DNA from: Mactromeris polynyma
Taxonomy: Eukaryota; Mollusca; Bivalvia; Venerida; Mactridae
DNA length: 64,000 bases
Assembly: GCA_032209605.1 (NCBI GenBank)
Contig: JASFXZ010000028.1
Coordinates: 2,676,941 to 2,740,940, forward strand
Direction: 5' to 3'
Positions 32,044 through 44,617 of this stretch are shown here, one piece after another (within the stretch, counting starts at the first letter, position 1; each line of letters begins with the position of its first letter). Under the pieces are notes generated by a model, which saw nothing but the letters and a program-made list of their open reading frames with translations, was not told where the DNA came from and made no database searches. The position numbers were made by a program, and so were the translations under genes.

Positions 32044-33567
32044 ACCAGGCTGAAAGGACAGCACCATCTACAAGCCAGGCTGAAAGGACAGCACCATCTA
32101 CCAGGCTGAAAGGACAGCACCATCTACAAGCCAGGCTGAAAGGACAGCACCATCTACAAGCCAGACTGAAAGGACAGCACCATCTACAAGCCAGGCTGAA
32201 AGGACAGCACCATCTACAAGCCAGACTGAAAGGACAGCACCATCTACAAGCCAGACTGAAAGGACAGCACCATCTACAAGCCAGACTGAAAGGACAGCAC
32301 CATCTACAAGCCAGGCTGAAAGGACAGCACCATCTACAAGCCAGGCTGAAAGGACAGCACCATCTACAAGCCAGACTGAAAGGACAGCACCATCTACAAG
32401 CCAGGCTGAAAGGACAGCACCATCTACAAGCCAGACTGAAAGGACAGCACCATCTACAAGCCAGACTGAAAGGACAGCACCATCTACAAGCCAGGCTGAA
32501 AGGACAGCACCATCTACAAGCCAGGCTGAAAGGACAGCACCATCTACAAGCCAGGCTGAAAGGACAGCACCATCTACAAGCCAGGCTGAAAGGACAGCAC
32601 CATCTACAAGCCAGGCTAAAAGGACAGCACCATCTACCAGGCTGAAAGGACAGCACCATCTACAAGCCAGGCTGAAAGGACAGCACCATCTACAAGCCAG
32701 GCTGAAAGGACAGCACCATCTACCAGGCTGAAAGGACAGCACCATCTACAAGCCAGGCTGAAAGGACAGCACCATCTACAAGCCAGGCTGAAAGGACAGC
32801 ACCATCTACCAGGCTGAAAGGACAGCACCATCTACAAGCCAGGCTGAAAGGACAGCACCATCTACAAGCCAGGCTGAAAGGACAGCACCATCTACCAGGC
32901 TGAAAGGACAGCACCATCTACAAGCCAGGCTGAAAGGACAGCACCATCTACAAGCCAGGCTGAAAGGACAGCACCATCTACCAGGCTGAAAGGACAGCAC
33001 CATCTACAAGCCAGGCTGAAAGGACAGCACCATCTACAAGCCAGGCTGAAAGGACAGCACCATCTACCAGGCTGAAAGGACAGCACCATCTACAAGCCAG
33101 GCTGAAAGGACAGCACCATCTACAAGCCAGGCTGAAAGGACAGCACCATCTACAAGCCAGACTGAAAGGACAGCACCATCTACCAGGCTGAAAGGACAGC
33201 ACCATCTACAAGCCAGACTGAAAGGACAGCACCATCTACAAGCCAGGCTGAAAGGACAGCACCATCTACCAGGCTGAAAGGACAGCACCATCTACAAGCC
33301 AGGCTGAAAGGACAGCACCATCTACAAGCCAGGCTGAAAGGACAGCACCATCTACAAGCCAGGCTGAAAGGACAGCACCATCTACAAGCCAGGCTGAAAG
33401 GACAGCACCATCTACAAGCCAGGCTGAAAGGACAGCACCATCTACAAGCCAGGCTGAAAGGACAGCACCATCTACAAGCCAGGCTGAAAGGACAGCACCA
33501 TCTACAAGCCAGGCTGAAAGGACAGCACCATCTACAAGCCAGACTGAAAGGACAGCACCATCTACAA
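32044..33567. repeat. 30/26-bp array with higher-order 86-bp unit
   Basis: Unit ccaggctgaaaggacagcac, catctacaag (30 bp) and a 26-bp form lacking caag. In about 32610-33290 the order 30-30-26 repeats as an 86-bp block; outside it 30-bp units run uninterrupted. Confidence 0.95.
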
Positions 33568-34452
33568 ATTCATTTAACTAACGAGCATCCAAAGTGTTTG
33601 TTGCGGAGTACACATACCTTCTGCTTAGTGTAGATGTATACAAATGTTCAGTCGGATTTATTCGACAACTTTTCATCCGAAATTGACGCCAAATTGAAAT
33701 GGGCTATTCGAAACCATGTATTATTTAAAATTTATTTTAAATACATTTTTGGGACGTGATGAATTCGAATGACCGAAGTCCGACTCTATTTAAGCTTGCT
33801 AATGATGAAAACATTCCTACTTGCGTGAATCCCTTTACAAGCGACATGACATAATGTTCCTCTTCTAAGGTGCCACATTATAAGAACATTTCACTTGCTT
33901 CCGGTACGGATAGAAATATCACAAGCACAAGTGTTACTGTTTTGGCAGGAATAAAGCACTGTTGCATGACTGCATAAAGAGTCTCACCAAGTAACGGATA
34001 TCTCCATACTCTCATATAGCCTTCGTTCAGTGAAGGTGTTTGTGGCTAACATTTTGTAACATTTGCAATTTTGGTTACCCGTGTGCAGTGAATGCGATAC
34101 GGTGGGTCTGGTATACAAAATGAAACAGTTTCGTAACGTTCGCCATAGTTAGCCGTAACTGAACGCAGGCTGGCGTCTTGTAACCTTTGCAGAGTGGTGA
34201 AAATGAAGAATATATAATGAGAGTGCACATGTATGCCCGTCTAATCTTCGATGTTTGCCTCTAGCATATTGTTGATTGAATTATTGCACATGAAGAAGCT
34301 GGATGAAAACAAATCGGGGGCATCATTGTTATATATGCGTTTAAAGAGTGTTCCATGATGCATCGTTTGGTGCAGAAATGATCGCCAAAGGTTAACAGAA
34401 AATGGGGAAAAAATTGACCGAGTGAGGTAGGGGTTAAAAACAAAAATAACAC
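33568..34452. other. Intergenic sequence, nothing recognised
   Basis: No gene or repeat recognised. The part nearest 34452 may be the end of the Tc1-like element that follows. Confidence 0.4.
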
Positions 34453-35394
34453 TTAATAACGGGTATGACCACCTCTTGAGTTGACCACTGCATTGCATCA
34501 CCGCCGCATAGAATTGAATAAGGTATTGATTTCTACCTATGGAATATTGTTCCATTCCTGAATGAGCGCTTGACGTTAACAGGTGGGTTGGGACAACGCC
34601 TCACTCGTCTGTCCAGAATATCTCAGACGTGCTCGATTAGGTTGAGACCAGTCATCAATGAAATCAATGTAATTCATTATAAGAAACTTTACAGTGTCTC
34701 TAGCTGAAGGAGATGTGACATAATCATGCTGAACAATCGAGATGTTGGCGTTGTTATGGAACAGAGGAATGGCGTGATGAGCGAGAATGTAATCGCGGTA
34801 AAGTTGAGCATTTAAATTGCCATTAATGATGACTAATGTTGAACAATAAGTATGGGCAATGGCTGCCCAAACCATGACAGAACCCCCACCACCGAAACGA
34901 TCTCGTTCAAGAACACAACAGTCAGCATAGCATTCATTTCTCCTACAGTAGACGGGCACCCTGCCATCACCACGATGTAAACAATATCTGGATTCATCCG
35001 AAAAAAGAACGGTATTTCAGCGTCGTCGTGTCCAACAAGTGTGTACACGTGCCCAATTAAGACGATTTACACGGTGACGTTGCCTTAAAACACATCCGAC
35101 GTAAGGACGTTGTCCGTGTAAATTTTTCTCCCACAGACGATTACGTAGAGTTTGTCCACTGATTCGGTTATTATGAAGCCCAGGTGAAGCAGCAATAGCA
35201 GTGGCAGTTTGGAATCTATTGCGCAAATGCATGTTCATGACGTGGCAAGTCGTCGGTGTGTCCTGTCGTTCTAAATCATGCGCAAAGATTTCGTATCGCT
35301 CGACCAGAACTCCCAAGATGCCTTGCAACGTCTTCAGTCTACATGCCAGCATTAAGGACGTCAGTCGCACATTCGCATTGGGTATTCTTGGCAT
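34453..35394 (-). pseudogene. Broken Tc1-like transposase (copy 1)
   Basis: Reading the minus strand, the N-terminal DNA-binding part has LRNRFQTATAIAAS, HNNRISGQTLRNRLWE and RQRHRVNRLNWARVH; the catalytic part has VLFSDESRYCLHRGD, GGGGSVMVWAAI and INGNLNAQLYRDYIL; the C-terminal part has a tail ending RGGHTRY. These are typical of Tc1/mariner DDE transposases (about 340 residues). It is dead: a TGA in frame just before VLFSDES, a small deletion that shifts frame near the catalytic Glu region, a stop in place of Trp after IEHV, and two more stops near the end. No host function is implied. Confidence 0.85.
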
Positions 35395-35968
35395 ATTAAA
35401 AATTGCAACAATTTAAAAAATGTTTTGAAGCGTTTTCGTTCACTTGACAACAATGTCAGTAAGACAAGTAAAACAAATTGACCGAATACCACACGGGACA
35501 TGTTGAACAATTCATGCACGTGTAAATCGAGTTTCACGTTGTTGACGATTAACAGTGCAAACATAATCGCTAAAATTCATGAATCCTGATAACACAGGTC
35601 AAGGCAAATATTTCCTATCTACTTTCTTTACACAATGATTTCTTTAACATAACAAACACTATGTGTACAAATCGGAAGTACATGTATGCAGTATTAGGAC
35701 ATTGAATACATAACCAAGGTACAATATATAAGCATATGTTGGATACAATTGTTACATGTCACTAAAAATACATTTCAGAAGCAAAACAGGCAACCAGAGA
35801 AGATATGAGCCATATACATGTATGACTGTCAAAAAGTAGTTAATGTATTTAGGGGATAGGTATTGAAATGCAGTACCCAGTTTTAGGTCCTGGATAAGGT
35901 ACATTTAAGCAAGTAAATAATTATTGGCCCATCTGGGTGCTACAGGCATCAGATTTATAGGAATACTA
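35395..35968. other. Intergenic sequence between two Tc1-like elements
   Basis: Probably the 5' part of the first Tc1-like element in its first 100-200 bp; no clear inverted terminus was found. Otherwise featureless. Confidence 0.4.
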
Positions 35969-36046
35969 CACTGCTCAAACAAAAATAAAGGATCATGTAA
36001 ATATGTTCAATTTTACTAAACGGTAAGGGATAAAAGATAAAAAGAA

Positions 36047-38407
36047 TAATTGACCCTTCCTCAAGCGCACTGTAGCCACGCCCACCTTAGCAACAGGTGC
36101 TCGTTGTAACTACGTTAGACAAGCGCTTTACAAAATGGCGACCGACAATAATAAACGGAGTGTCTTGCAAGCGATTTTGCGTTGAATTATCGTTGTGATC
36201 AAACTTTGACTCTGCATATTACGCCTGTCTGTGTTACTGATAAGAAAGAAATACTCAAAACCGTCTGTGACAGACCAAAAATGATCAAAGAAAAATCAAC
36301 ATCATAGCTAAGCGACTTATTGGAATGGACATATTTTATACTACAGCCACAAATAAATGCACAAAATTGACATATTTTGGATAATATAAGGATAATTTGT
36401 AATGTCTATTATGATTTGACATAAAAAATATTTGTTAAAAGTCCATGTGGTAAATATTTTGTTTTGAAATTGACAAAATAGTCTGTTTAATAAATATAAT
36501 TTAGAGAGTGGACAGACATTACAATATTAGGATTATTTCTCAAATCATCAATAAATCATTCAACACATATTTCTAGAAATTATGCCTTAAAGAAACAAGG
36601 CCAATTCTGGCTCGGACAAATTATATAATATTACGCAATAGGCCTCAACAATATTGTCCCCTTTGTGCACTATCTAGATATCAATCTTGTCCAGACCCAT
36701 AATCAGCATTTCTCTTTATCTGCCCCAGCTGGAATCCAATATACATCCAATCAGTGCTTCCTGTCACCATCTGACACATATATACAGTACAGTTATGAAG
36801 TGTCAAATATTTCTATAGACTTTTTTACTAAAATACCATTGATCAGGTCTGTGTTGAATGTTATAAAATGTGTATATTATTTTAGAACTTAATTCAACAT
36901 AGGTGTGATTTGTAGGGTTTAAACACGATGTATTACTAATTTCTGCCCTATCATAAACTGTAAACACCAGTGTAAATGAAATAATGAAGACATCAGAACT
37001 TTTCTAACTCTTTTAAATTACGTTTTCAAGACAGAAATACTAAACAGTGAGTAACCAATACCAGTAAATCACCTGTATTTTCATTTTTCACTAGTATTAA
37101 CAAAAATAAAAATATTTTTCTGCATATATGTTTATGGCTAAACTATCTTCTAATCTCAATAATTATTGATGTTATAATTGATTCTGGGCATTTTTTGTTT
37201 TACAAACTAGGCATTTATAACTAATTTATAAAGTAATGTCCACCCTAAGCAAATGGAATATTCAAATACTTACCCACGGACCTATACATATGGTGACTTA
37301 CCTAAATGCTGGTAAAAGTCAAATATTGTAGTTTATCAAAATAACAATAATGTTCATTCAACACGCAGATATATTGACCATATCAGACATTATATAAATT
37401 GCAATTTATTAAAACCAGAAGATGAGAAGGACAGTTTGGTGAAATAAACCTTCACTGCTTTCTAATTATTGATTCGAATGACATAATTAATCAAGAATTT
37501 AGATAATCAGTGTAAAATTGTTTAACAGTTTGTTGTTGCTTGCATATATGTATGTAAAACAAACATATTTTAAGTTGTTACATCTTGTTTCTTTATCTTC
37601 TAGGGTTATGCTTTTCATTAATGTCTAATGTCTGCCCCCTCCCAGTAAAGCCGATATAAATAAATATTTCAATGTTTCTAGTCTCTCCGGATATCTGCTG
37701 TCCGAATAACACAATCCGTAGCTGAAACTTTTCACCATTGTCACATATTAACATACTATAATATAATAACAATGCTGTCATCATCAGAAATCTATTAAAC
37801 CTTATTTTTTATCGCGCGATAATCTCTTCCTGTTTGTCTAAGGTTTGCAAGGGCGGATTCAGGGGGGGGCGGAAGGGGCGTACGCCCCCCCTAAAATCGT
37901 CCGTGCATACGTAATTTTATTTTGTTCTGAATGAGAAAAGGACTAAATGTGTATTTTTTTCGCTCGCTCCGCTCGCAATAATACTAGTACTTTTTCTTAG
38001 AAGGTAAGCAATTATCACGTTTCCGCTATTTTGTTTCAATTTCGTTGATTGACACCATTCCGATATTTAACAAAGCATTGACCTAGCAGCCGACGCATCG
38101 GCAATGTCGAAGAGATATAAAAGTGTGCTATTTGGATTGATTTTGCCTTGAAAGCTATCCTTTTTCAATACAAAATAAAGTATTTCTGAATCCTCAGAAT
38201 GCACCAGATGGATCCATTATTTTCAAAATTTTCCGGGGGAGCATGCCCCCGGACCCCCCTAGACCACTTTACGCCCCCCCTAACCCAAAATCCTGGATCC
38301 GCGCCTGGTTTGTCTAAGGTAAGCGAGCTGCTGGGGGTGTGTCGGAATCCCGTTATCTGATTGGCCAATCGGCCTGTCAATCAAATATCTGAGGAAGGGT
38401 CAATTAC
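36047..38407. mobile_element. 2.36-kb element nested in the Tc1-like element
   Basis: TAATTGACCCTTCCTCA at the left and TGAGGAAGGGTCAATTA at the right are inverted copies (17 bp). No transposase is visible, so it is probably non-autonomous. AT-rich inside except for the inner insertion at 37845-38307. Confidence 0.7.
37845..38307. mobile_element. 463-bp GC-rich-ended element nested inside the nested element
   Basis: Flanked by the direct repeat GTTTGTCTAAGGT (37832-37844 and 38308-38320). Ends are imperfect inverted copies (gggcggattcaggggggg and cctaacccaaaatcctggat then ccgcgcc). Copies of the same ends occur at 14144 and 57128. Confidence 0.75.
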
Positions 38408-38619
38408 ATCCTGAGCTGGCATCATATTTGAATCAAAATAACGACTTTTTAATGAATTTACACTAACAATCTATCTTTAAAGCCGGAATATACTAGAATC
38501 CATAAAACACGAAAAATTAATAACAATGACTTTCTACACAGCATAAAACACAAGGCAATGCACAGATGTTTACCACAGTTTATCTCAATAATGAGTATGT
38601 TCCCCACAATTGGTAGAAC

Positions 38620-39545
38620 ACTCACATCTCCTTGGTATGTTCAATATGAGATTCCGGATCCTCTTTGGAGGCAGAGTCTCCCACTCCAGTATGATAGCCT
38701 TCATGAGGTCCTGTACAGTTAGTGGTGGGGGATGATGCCTGTATATCTGTCAGTGGAGGTAGCCTCATACATGTTCTATGGGATTTAAATCTGGCGACTG
38801 TGCAAGCCAGTCCATCACGTCAATACCTTCATGATTCCGATAATCCATTGTCACTCTAGCCGCGTGCGGACGTGCATTATCCTGCATCAAAATGAAAGTG
38901 TCTCCAATTGCAACAGCGAATGGTCTCACAACGGATAAAGAATCGCATCTCGATAAACGAACAGCTGTAAGTGTCCCTCTTGTCATGACGTATAGTCCCG
39001 TGTGGCCTCTTAAACAAATTCCACCCCAAACCATAACTGATCCACCACCAATCTGGGGCAGTATGAACAAAGTTACACTTGGCGTACCTCTCCCCCGCTT
39101 CCTCCACATACGCACGCGTCTATCACAAGTAGAGATGTGGACTCTGCCCTCATCTGTAAACAGAACAGACTACCATTCAGACATTCTCCAGTCACGGTGC
39201 TCTTGGGCAAAGTCGATTCTGCGCCTATGATGATCTGGCGTCAATATGGGACCACTAGCCAGACATCTCGCATTCATGCCACCTTCGTGTAACCGGTTAC
39301 GTATAATCTGGCAGATAATCGACGTCTTGTGGCAATCGGAAAAAATCAGAATGGATCTGTGTTGCTGTATTTTGGCAAGTTCGGAGTCCCCAAAGGCCGT
39401 ATAAAGCTGCCATATTTGTCAGTTGTACAACGCCCACGACATTGCACAGGGCGCCTGGTATACCGCCCTGTGTCCTGATATTGGGACCATAGTTGTGACA
39501 GACCGAGGATGTCAAGACCAGATGCTGTGGAAAGCCCATTTCGAG
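38620..39545 (-). pseudogene. Tc1-like transposase (copy 2, different lineage), broken
   Basis: On the minus strand, reading frames in turn give QLWSQYQDTGRYTRRP, RNRLHEGGMNARCLASGP, DHHRRRIDFAQEHRDW, VLFTDEGRVHIST, GGGSVMVWGGI, ILMQDNARPHAARV, SPDLNPIEHV and LILNIPRRC. All three catalytic acids are seen, and the last two are 34 residues apart (DD34E, the Tc1 signature). Stops and frameshifts separate the N-terminal third, a TAG follows EHRDWRMSEW, and the frame breaks after IEHV. It is distinct in sequence from the copy at 34453. Confidence 0.85.
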
Positions 39546-39710
39546 CATATGTGTAACGGCTCTATCTCATGTTACTTACTTTACCCGTGCACCTCATGTT
39601 AACACATCCAATTAACATGTACAACAATTGCTTTGTCTCAATAAACAATTATAACTACTGTACAGTTGGTGCAATATCTGATCCTTAAATGTGTTTGAGT
39701 AGTGTATATA

Positions 39711-40141
39711 CAGAGGTTAGTTATGTGTACCGTATGCAGTCCATACAGTTCATGATGTACATGTTTGCTACAGTCATAGAATATCATCCCTGTTCACGCC
39801 CTTTTGTCCACGCCCTTCTGTCCACGCCCCAGCAACATTTTAACAATAAAACAACATCTGAAAAATATATGGAGCCTCATGAGATTGGTATCAACAGTCG
39901 ATCATGTCCCATTTTAAGATGACAATCATTATTGTCAATAAATCATCAAATCATATGTAAAGGCGTAATGACCATGCTCTGTCAAAGACTTCTAATATAG
40001 TGACTTAGCCTGGTATCTACACCACTTCTTTACATATTATTAATAAAAACACGGACCGATAAACCATGGTTGATAGGTCCATGATATAATGTAACATAAT
40101 AATTATGTTTTTATTACATTTGTATAAAACCATCATTATTT
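39711..40141. other. Intergenic sequence, nothing recognised
   Basis: AT-rich; cacgcccttttgtccacgcc near 39795 is a short direct repeat only. Confidence 0.5.
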
Positions 40142-40227
40142 CATGAACAATCTATAAATGTACATCTTATTGGAGACAATGTTACATGAACAATCTATAA
40201 ATGTACATCTTATTGGAGACAATGTTA
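40142..40227. repeat. 43-bp direct duplication
   Basis: Two identical copies of a unit starting catgaacaatctataaatgt. Confidence 0.92.
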
Positions 40228-40299
40228 CAATTATGCTTTGAAAACAACATTATAAATACATATATCAGAATATATAGCTGCATCATCGTTGATAACTGA

Positions 40300-40399
40300 C
40301 CACAGGAGATTGTCACTATAGTTCTCTCCCTTTATCACTTTTATATTATATGTTAACACTAGAATGGGTAAAGGGAGAGAACTCCTGAAAAACTTGTGT
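40300..40399. repeat. Foldback repeat, diverged copy
   Basis: ccacaggagattgtcacta, gttctctcccttta at the left and taaagggagagaact, cttgtg at the right, inverted. Same family as 48013-48133. Confidence 0.65.
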
Positions 40400-40515
40400 G
40401 TAACTGACATTTGTAAAAAAAAATGCAATAAAAATATAAAATATAACTATGCATGCCATTTAAGCCAGAGTTAAGTCTTTATCTTTAAATATTTTATATT
40501 AATCATTTAGAGGGA

Positions 40516-42519
40516 CACTCCTGGAACCCACTATAACAGTCCCTGGATACTCATACAATATATCAGTGGAGCTTGTACTAGAAATGTCTCTGCACTCCTG
40601 GAACCCACTATAACAGTCCCTGGATACTCATACAATATATCAGTGGAGCTTGTACTAGAAATGTCTCTGCACTCCTGGAACACACTATAACAGTCCCTGG
40701 ATACTCATACAATATATCAGTGGAGCTTGTACTAGAAATGTCTCTGCACTCCTGGAACACACTATAACAGTCCCTGGATACTCATACAATATATCAGTGG
40801 AGCTTGTACTAGAAATGTCTCTGCACTCCTGGAACCCACTATAACAGTCCCTGGATACTCATACAATATATCAGTGGAGCTTGTACTAGAAATGTCTCTG
40901 CACTCCTGGAACCCACTATAACAGTCCCTGGATACTCATACAATATATCAGTGGAGCTTGTACTAGAAATGTCTCTGCACTCCTGGAACCCACTATAACA
41001 GTCCCTGGATACTCATACAATATATCAGTGGAGCTTGTACTAGAAATGTCTCTGCACTCCTGGAACCCACTATAACAGTCCCTGGATACTCATACAATAT
41101 ATCAGTGGAGCTTGTACTAGAAATGTCTCTGCACTCCTGGAACCCACTATAACAGTCCCTGGATACTCATACAATATATCAGTGGAGCTTGTACTAGAAA
41201 TGTCTCTGCACTCCTGGAACCCACTATAACAGTCCCTGGATACTCATACAATATATCAGTGGAGCTTGTACTAGAAATGTCTCTGCACTCCTGGAACACA
41301 CTATAACAGTCCCTGGATACTCATACAATATATCAGTGGAGCTTGTACTAGAAATGTCTCTGCACTCCTGGAACCCACTATAACAGTCCCTGGATACTCA
41401 TACAATATATCAGTGGAGCTTGTACTAGAAATGTCTCTGCACTCCTGGAACCCACTATAACAGTCCCTGGATACTCATACAATATATCAGTGGAGCTTGT
41501 ACTAGAAATGTCTCTGCACTCCTGGAACCCACTATAACAGTCCCTGGATACTCATACAATATATCAGTGGAGCTTGTACTAGAAATGTCTCTGCACTCCT
41601 GGAACCCACTATAACAGTCCCTGGATACTCATACAATATATCAGTGGAGCTTGTACTAGAAATGTCTCTGCACTCCTGGAACCCACTATAACAGTCCCTG
41701 GATACTCATACAATATATCAGTGGAGCTTGTACTAGAAATGTCTCTGCACTCCTGGAACCCACTATAACAGTCCCTGGATACTCATACAATATATCAGTG
41801 GAGCTTGTACTAGAAATGTCTCTGCACTCCTGGAACCCACTATAACAGTCCCTGGATACTCATACAATATATCAGTGGAGCTTGTACTAGAAATGTCTCT
41901 GCACTCCTGGAACCCACTATAACAGTCCCTGGATACTCATACAATATATCAGTGGAGCTTGTACTAGAAATGTCTCTGCACTCCTGGAACCCACTATAAC
42001 AGTCCCTGGATACTCATACAATATATCAGTGGAGCTTGTACTAGAAATGTCTCTGCACTCCTGGAACCCACTATAACAGTCCCTGGATACTCATACAATA
42101 TATCAGTGGAGCTTGTACTAGAAATGTCTCTGCACTCCTGGAACCCACTATAACAGTCCCTGGATACTCATACAATATATCAGTGGAGCTTGTACTAGAA
42201 ATGTCTCTGCACTCCTGGAACCCACTATAACAGTCCCTGGATACTCATACAATATATCAGTGGAGCTTGTACTAGAAATGTCTCTGCACTCCTGGAACCC
42301 ACTATAACAGTCCCTGGATACTCATACAATATATCAGTGGAGCTTGTACTAGAAATGTCTCTGCACTCCTGGAACCCACTATAACAGTCCCTGGATACTC
42401 ATACAATATATCAGTGGAGCTTGTACTAGAAATGTCTCTGCACTCCTGGAACACACTATAACAGTCCCTGGATACTCATACAATATATCAGTGGAGCTTG
42501 TACTAGAAATGTCTCTGCA
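40516..42519. repeat. 77-bp satellite-like array, 26 copies, nearly identical
   Basis: Unit begins cactcctggaacccactata and ends ctagaaatgtctctg. The only variation seen is acccact/acacact in about four units. Confidence 0.96.
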
Positions 42520-44280
42520 CCGGACTACAGCAGTATCAAAGAAAAAATGAAACTGTTTTAATAAAAAAGTCTCATTCACAAGTATAATCACAAATTACAC
42601 ATATTTTTCTTAAAACTTTCATTTTCTAAGCAACATCTTAAATGCTACAAATGGGCTGTTGATTCTAAGTCTACAGTACACCAACGTTACATAGAAAAGA
42701 TACTTATATGAGAATATTAGACAATATCAACAAAATGGTCAATATTTTAATAACCATAGATGGTTTCACAATGAAGCAACTACATTACTTATCACATGTT
42801 TTATAAAAAAAATCGCATACTCATGTTGCTTTATATCATGTTTTATTGATGGCCGTGACTGTCTGAATGAAAGATGTTTACAGCGTAAACAAATGAGTAA
42901 TTGATTCTACGTTTTACTACACATTTCAAATACAAGATGAGTGTCAATTGATATCTATCATTACCATGTGTATGAGGGATGTTTGTAATGGCGGCGAACT
43001 CAACCGTGAAGTTTATCAGCCATGAAATCCGCCCATTGTACGGAAAACCCCGAGTTTTTAACACAAACCTGTTTCAATATCTTGGACATATGGCACATGC
43101 GAAATCTACCAAGATATTCCTAATAATACATTCGATGTACCTCGCAAATATAGCTTGAACGCAACTGGTTTACAGATGAGCGACTACAGGTGTGTTAAAA
43201 ATAGAAATGTCTATTTATAAAACCCGTTTTACCAGTTTTGCTAGGTAGAATACACAAAAACATACCATGCGTGAAGACACCAATATAGAATCTATTTCTA
43301 GCCGTTTCAACAGGACAGGTATTTTCGACTACTTGTATGCTGGGTTGGGTTTAAGTTCCAAATAGTGAAACGTGAACACCTGTCCCCTTGTAGGATTAGG
43401 AATCAGGGGCCCGATATTCGGAACTGTTTTAGGAAGGGTTGCCATTAAAGGTAAATTTGTTTATTTTTTCATTTTCCTTAATCGATACCGATCTTTATGT
43501 ATTCAAAGACAGGCGTGTTTGTTTAGCTGCCGTGTTGAGTATTGTTTTGATTTCGATGGTGTTAAACATATATATATAACGTTTTAATATGTTTGCTATT
43601 GTTTCATAAATGAATTAGCTACATGTTCATTTAGTGTAGATTTTTCTTGAACGTATTTTTGTACTTTTTCAGCAAGTTTTGAGTATTGTTTGGTGGTTTC
43701 TACCCCACCCTCCAATTATGAAGATAACCATCTAATTGAAACATTATTCTGATAAAATTAACATTTTAAAAATTACTGAAATACTTTTACTATCCATAAA
43801 TGCTTGCATGCTGCATTTTTTTCAAGCACAAATAGTGGCCAAGTTGTGTGTATATACAAATGTGAGCATTTGTTGATGAAATGTACTCAAAAGAGAGATA
43901 TCAACAAAAATCTGTCAGCCTGGATAATATAGTTACTTACACAAGGAACTTGATCCCATGGCCCTCATGTTTAGTACAAAGTCTTGGATTCAAAAAGGAC
44001 TATCATAATTGAAGATCTGATGTTATCAATATTTAGTCTTGAGTCTTATCATTTTGCCTAAAGTTCATCTCTTACACATTTTCGAGGAGTATTGAATGAT
44101 TTTTAAGTTAATTTTGAATGTGCTACGAAGTGCACAATTACTACACTTGAAAAAATGCACACACTGCTTTTGTTTACATTAATCGGTCACCAACTGTGTT
44201 TGCCTTTATGCAGGACCCATTCTGCAATGATTAAGTATAATAAACTTATTTATTTTATATCAATTGTTGATTTATTTTTT
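42520..44280. other. Upstream region of gene 2, no exon recognised
   Basis: Gene 2 coding exon 1 is preceded by a splice acceptor, so a 5' UTR exon and promoter should lie upstream, perhaps here. I could not identify them. Polypyrimidine or TATA-like stretches are not decisive in such AT-rich sequence. Confidence 0.35.
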
Positions 44281-44445
44281 TAACAACTTATACTGATCAA
44301 TTGCGATGCCTGATTCCTTGTTTAGAAACCAGTACTCACGCTAAAATTCAATTTGTGAAATTCATAATCAAACCCTACATGGGGCTTGAACTCGGACATT
44401 TAGATTAGGATGCTGTACCCTCAACAACTGTACCTCCTGTTTCTG
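44280..44445 (-). repeat. tRNA-derived SINE-like copy
   Basis: Aligns with 46530-46690 (aacaacttatactgat; aaaccctacatggggcttga; tcggacatttagattagga; tgtaccctcaacaactgtacctc). Minus-strand box B-like agtttgagccc is clearer in the second copy. Confidence 0.6.
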
Positions 44446-44617
44446 GCAAAATTTCTTTTAAATTGTATGTAAGGACTGCAACTTTTTCCAAATGCAATTT
44501 TGGACTCTTGTTTTCATATCCTAGTCAGAATTCTGCTACATGAATTGTGTAACTTTCCTCATATTTAAAATCATGTGTGAATATTTTCTGATCTGTTATG
44601 TATAATTTACCTTTCAG

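Larger units (their letters stand above)
35969..39704 (-). mobile_element. Tc1-like element split by a nested insertion
   Basis: Ends CACTGCTCAAACA at 35969 and its inverted partner TGTTTGAGTAGTG ending at 39704, both flanked by TA (35967-35968 and 39705-39706). The similarity goes further in (aaggatca on both sides). It holds the minus-strand transposase at 38620-39545. Removing the nested 36047-38407 element leaves about 1.4 kb, the usual Tc1 size. Confidence 0.82.

Noticed and set aside
32012..33291. Many minus-strand frames with a CCPFSLACRW repeat
   Set aside because: 30/26-bp array; frames shift at each 26-bp unit.
38892..39230. Plus-strand 112-codon frame
   Set aside because: Antisense shadow of the Tc1-like transposase.
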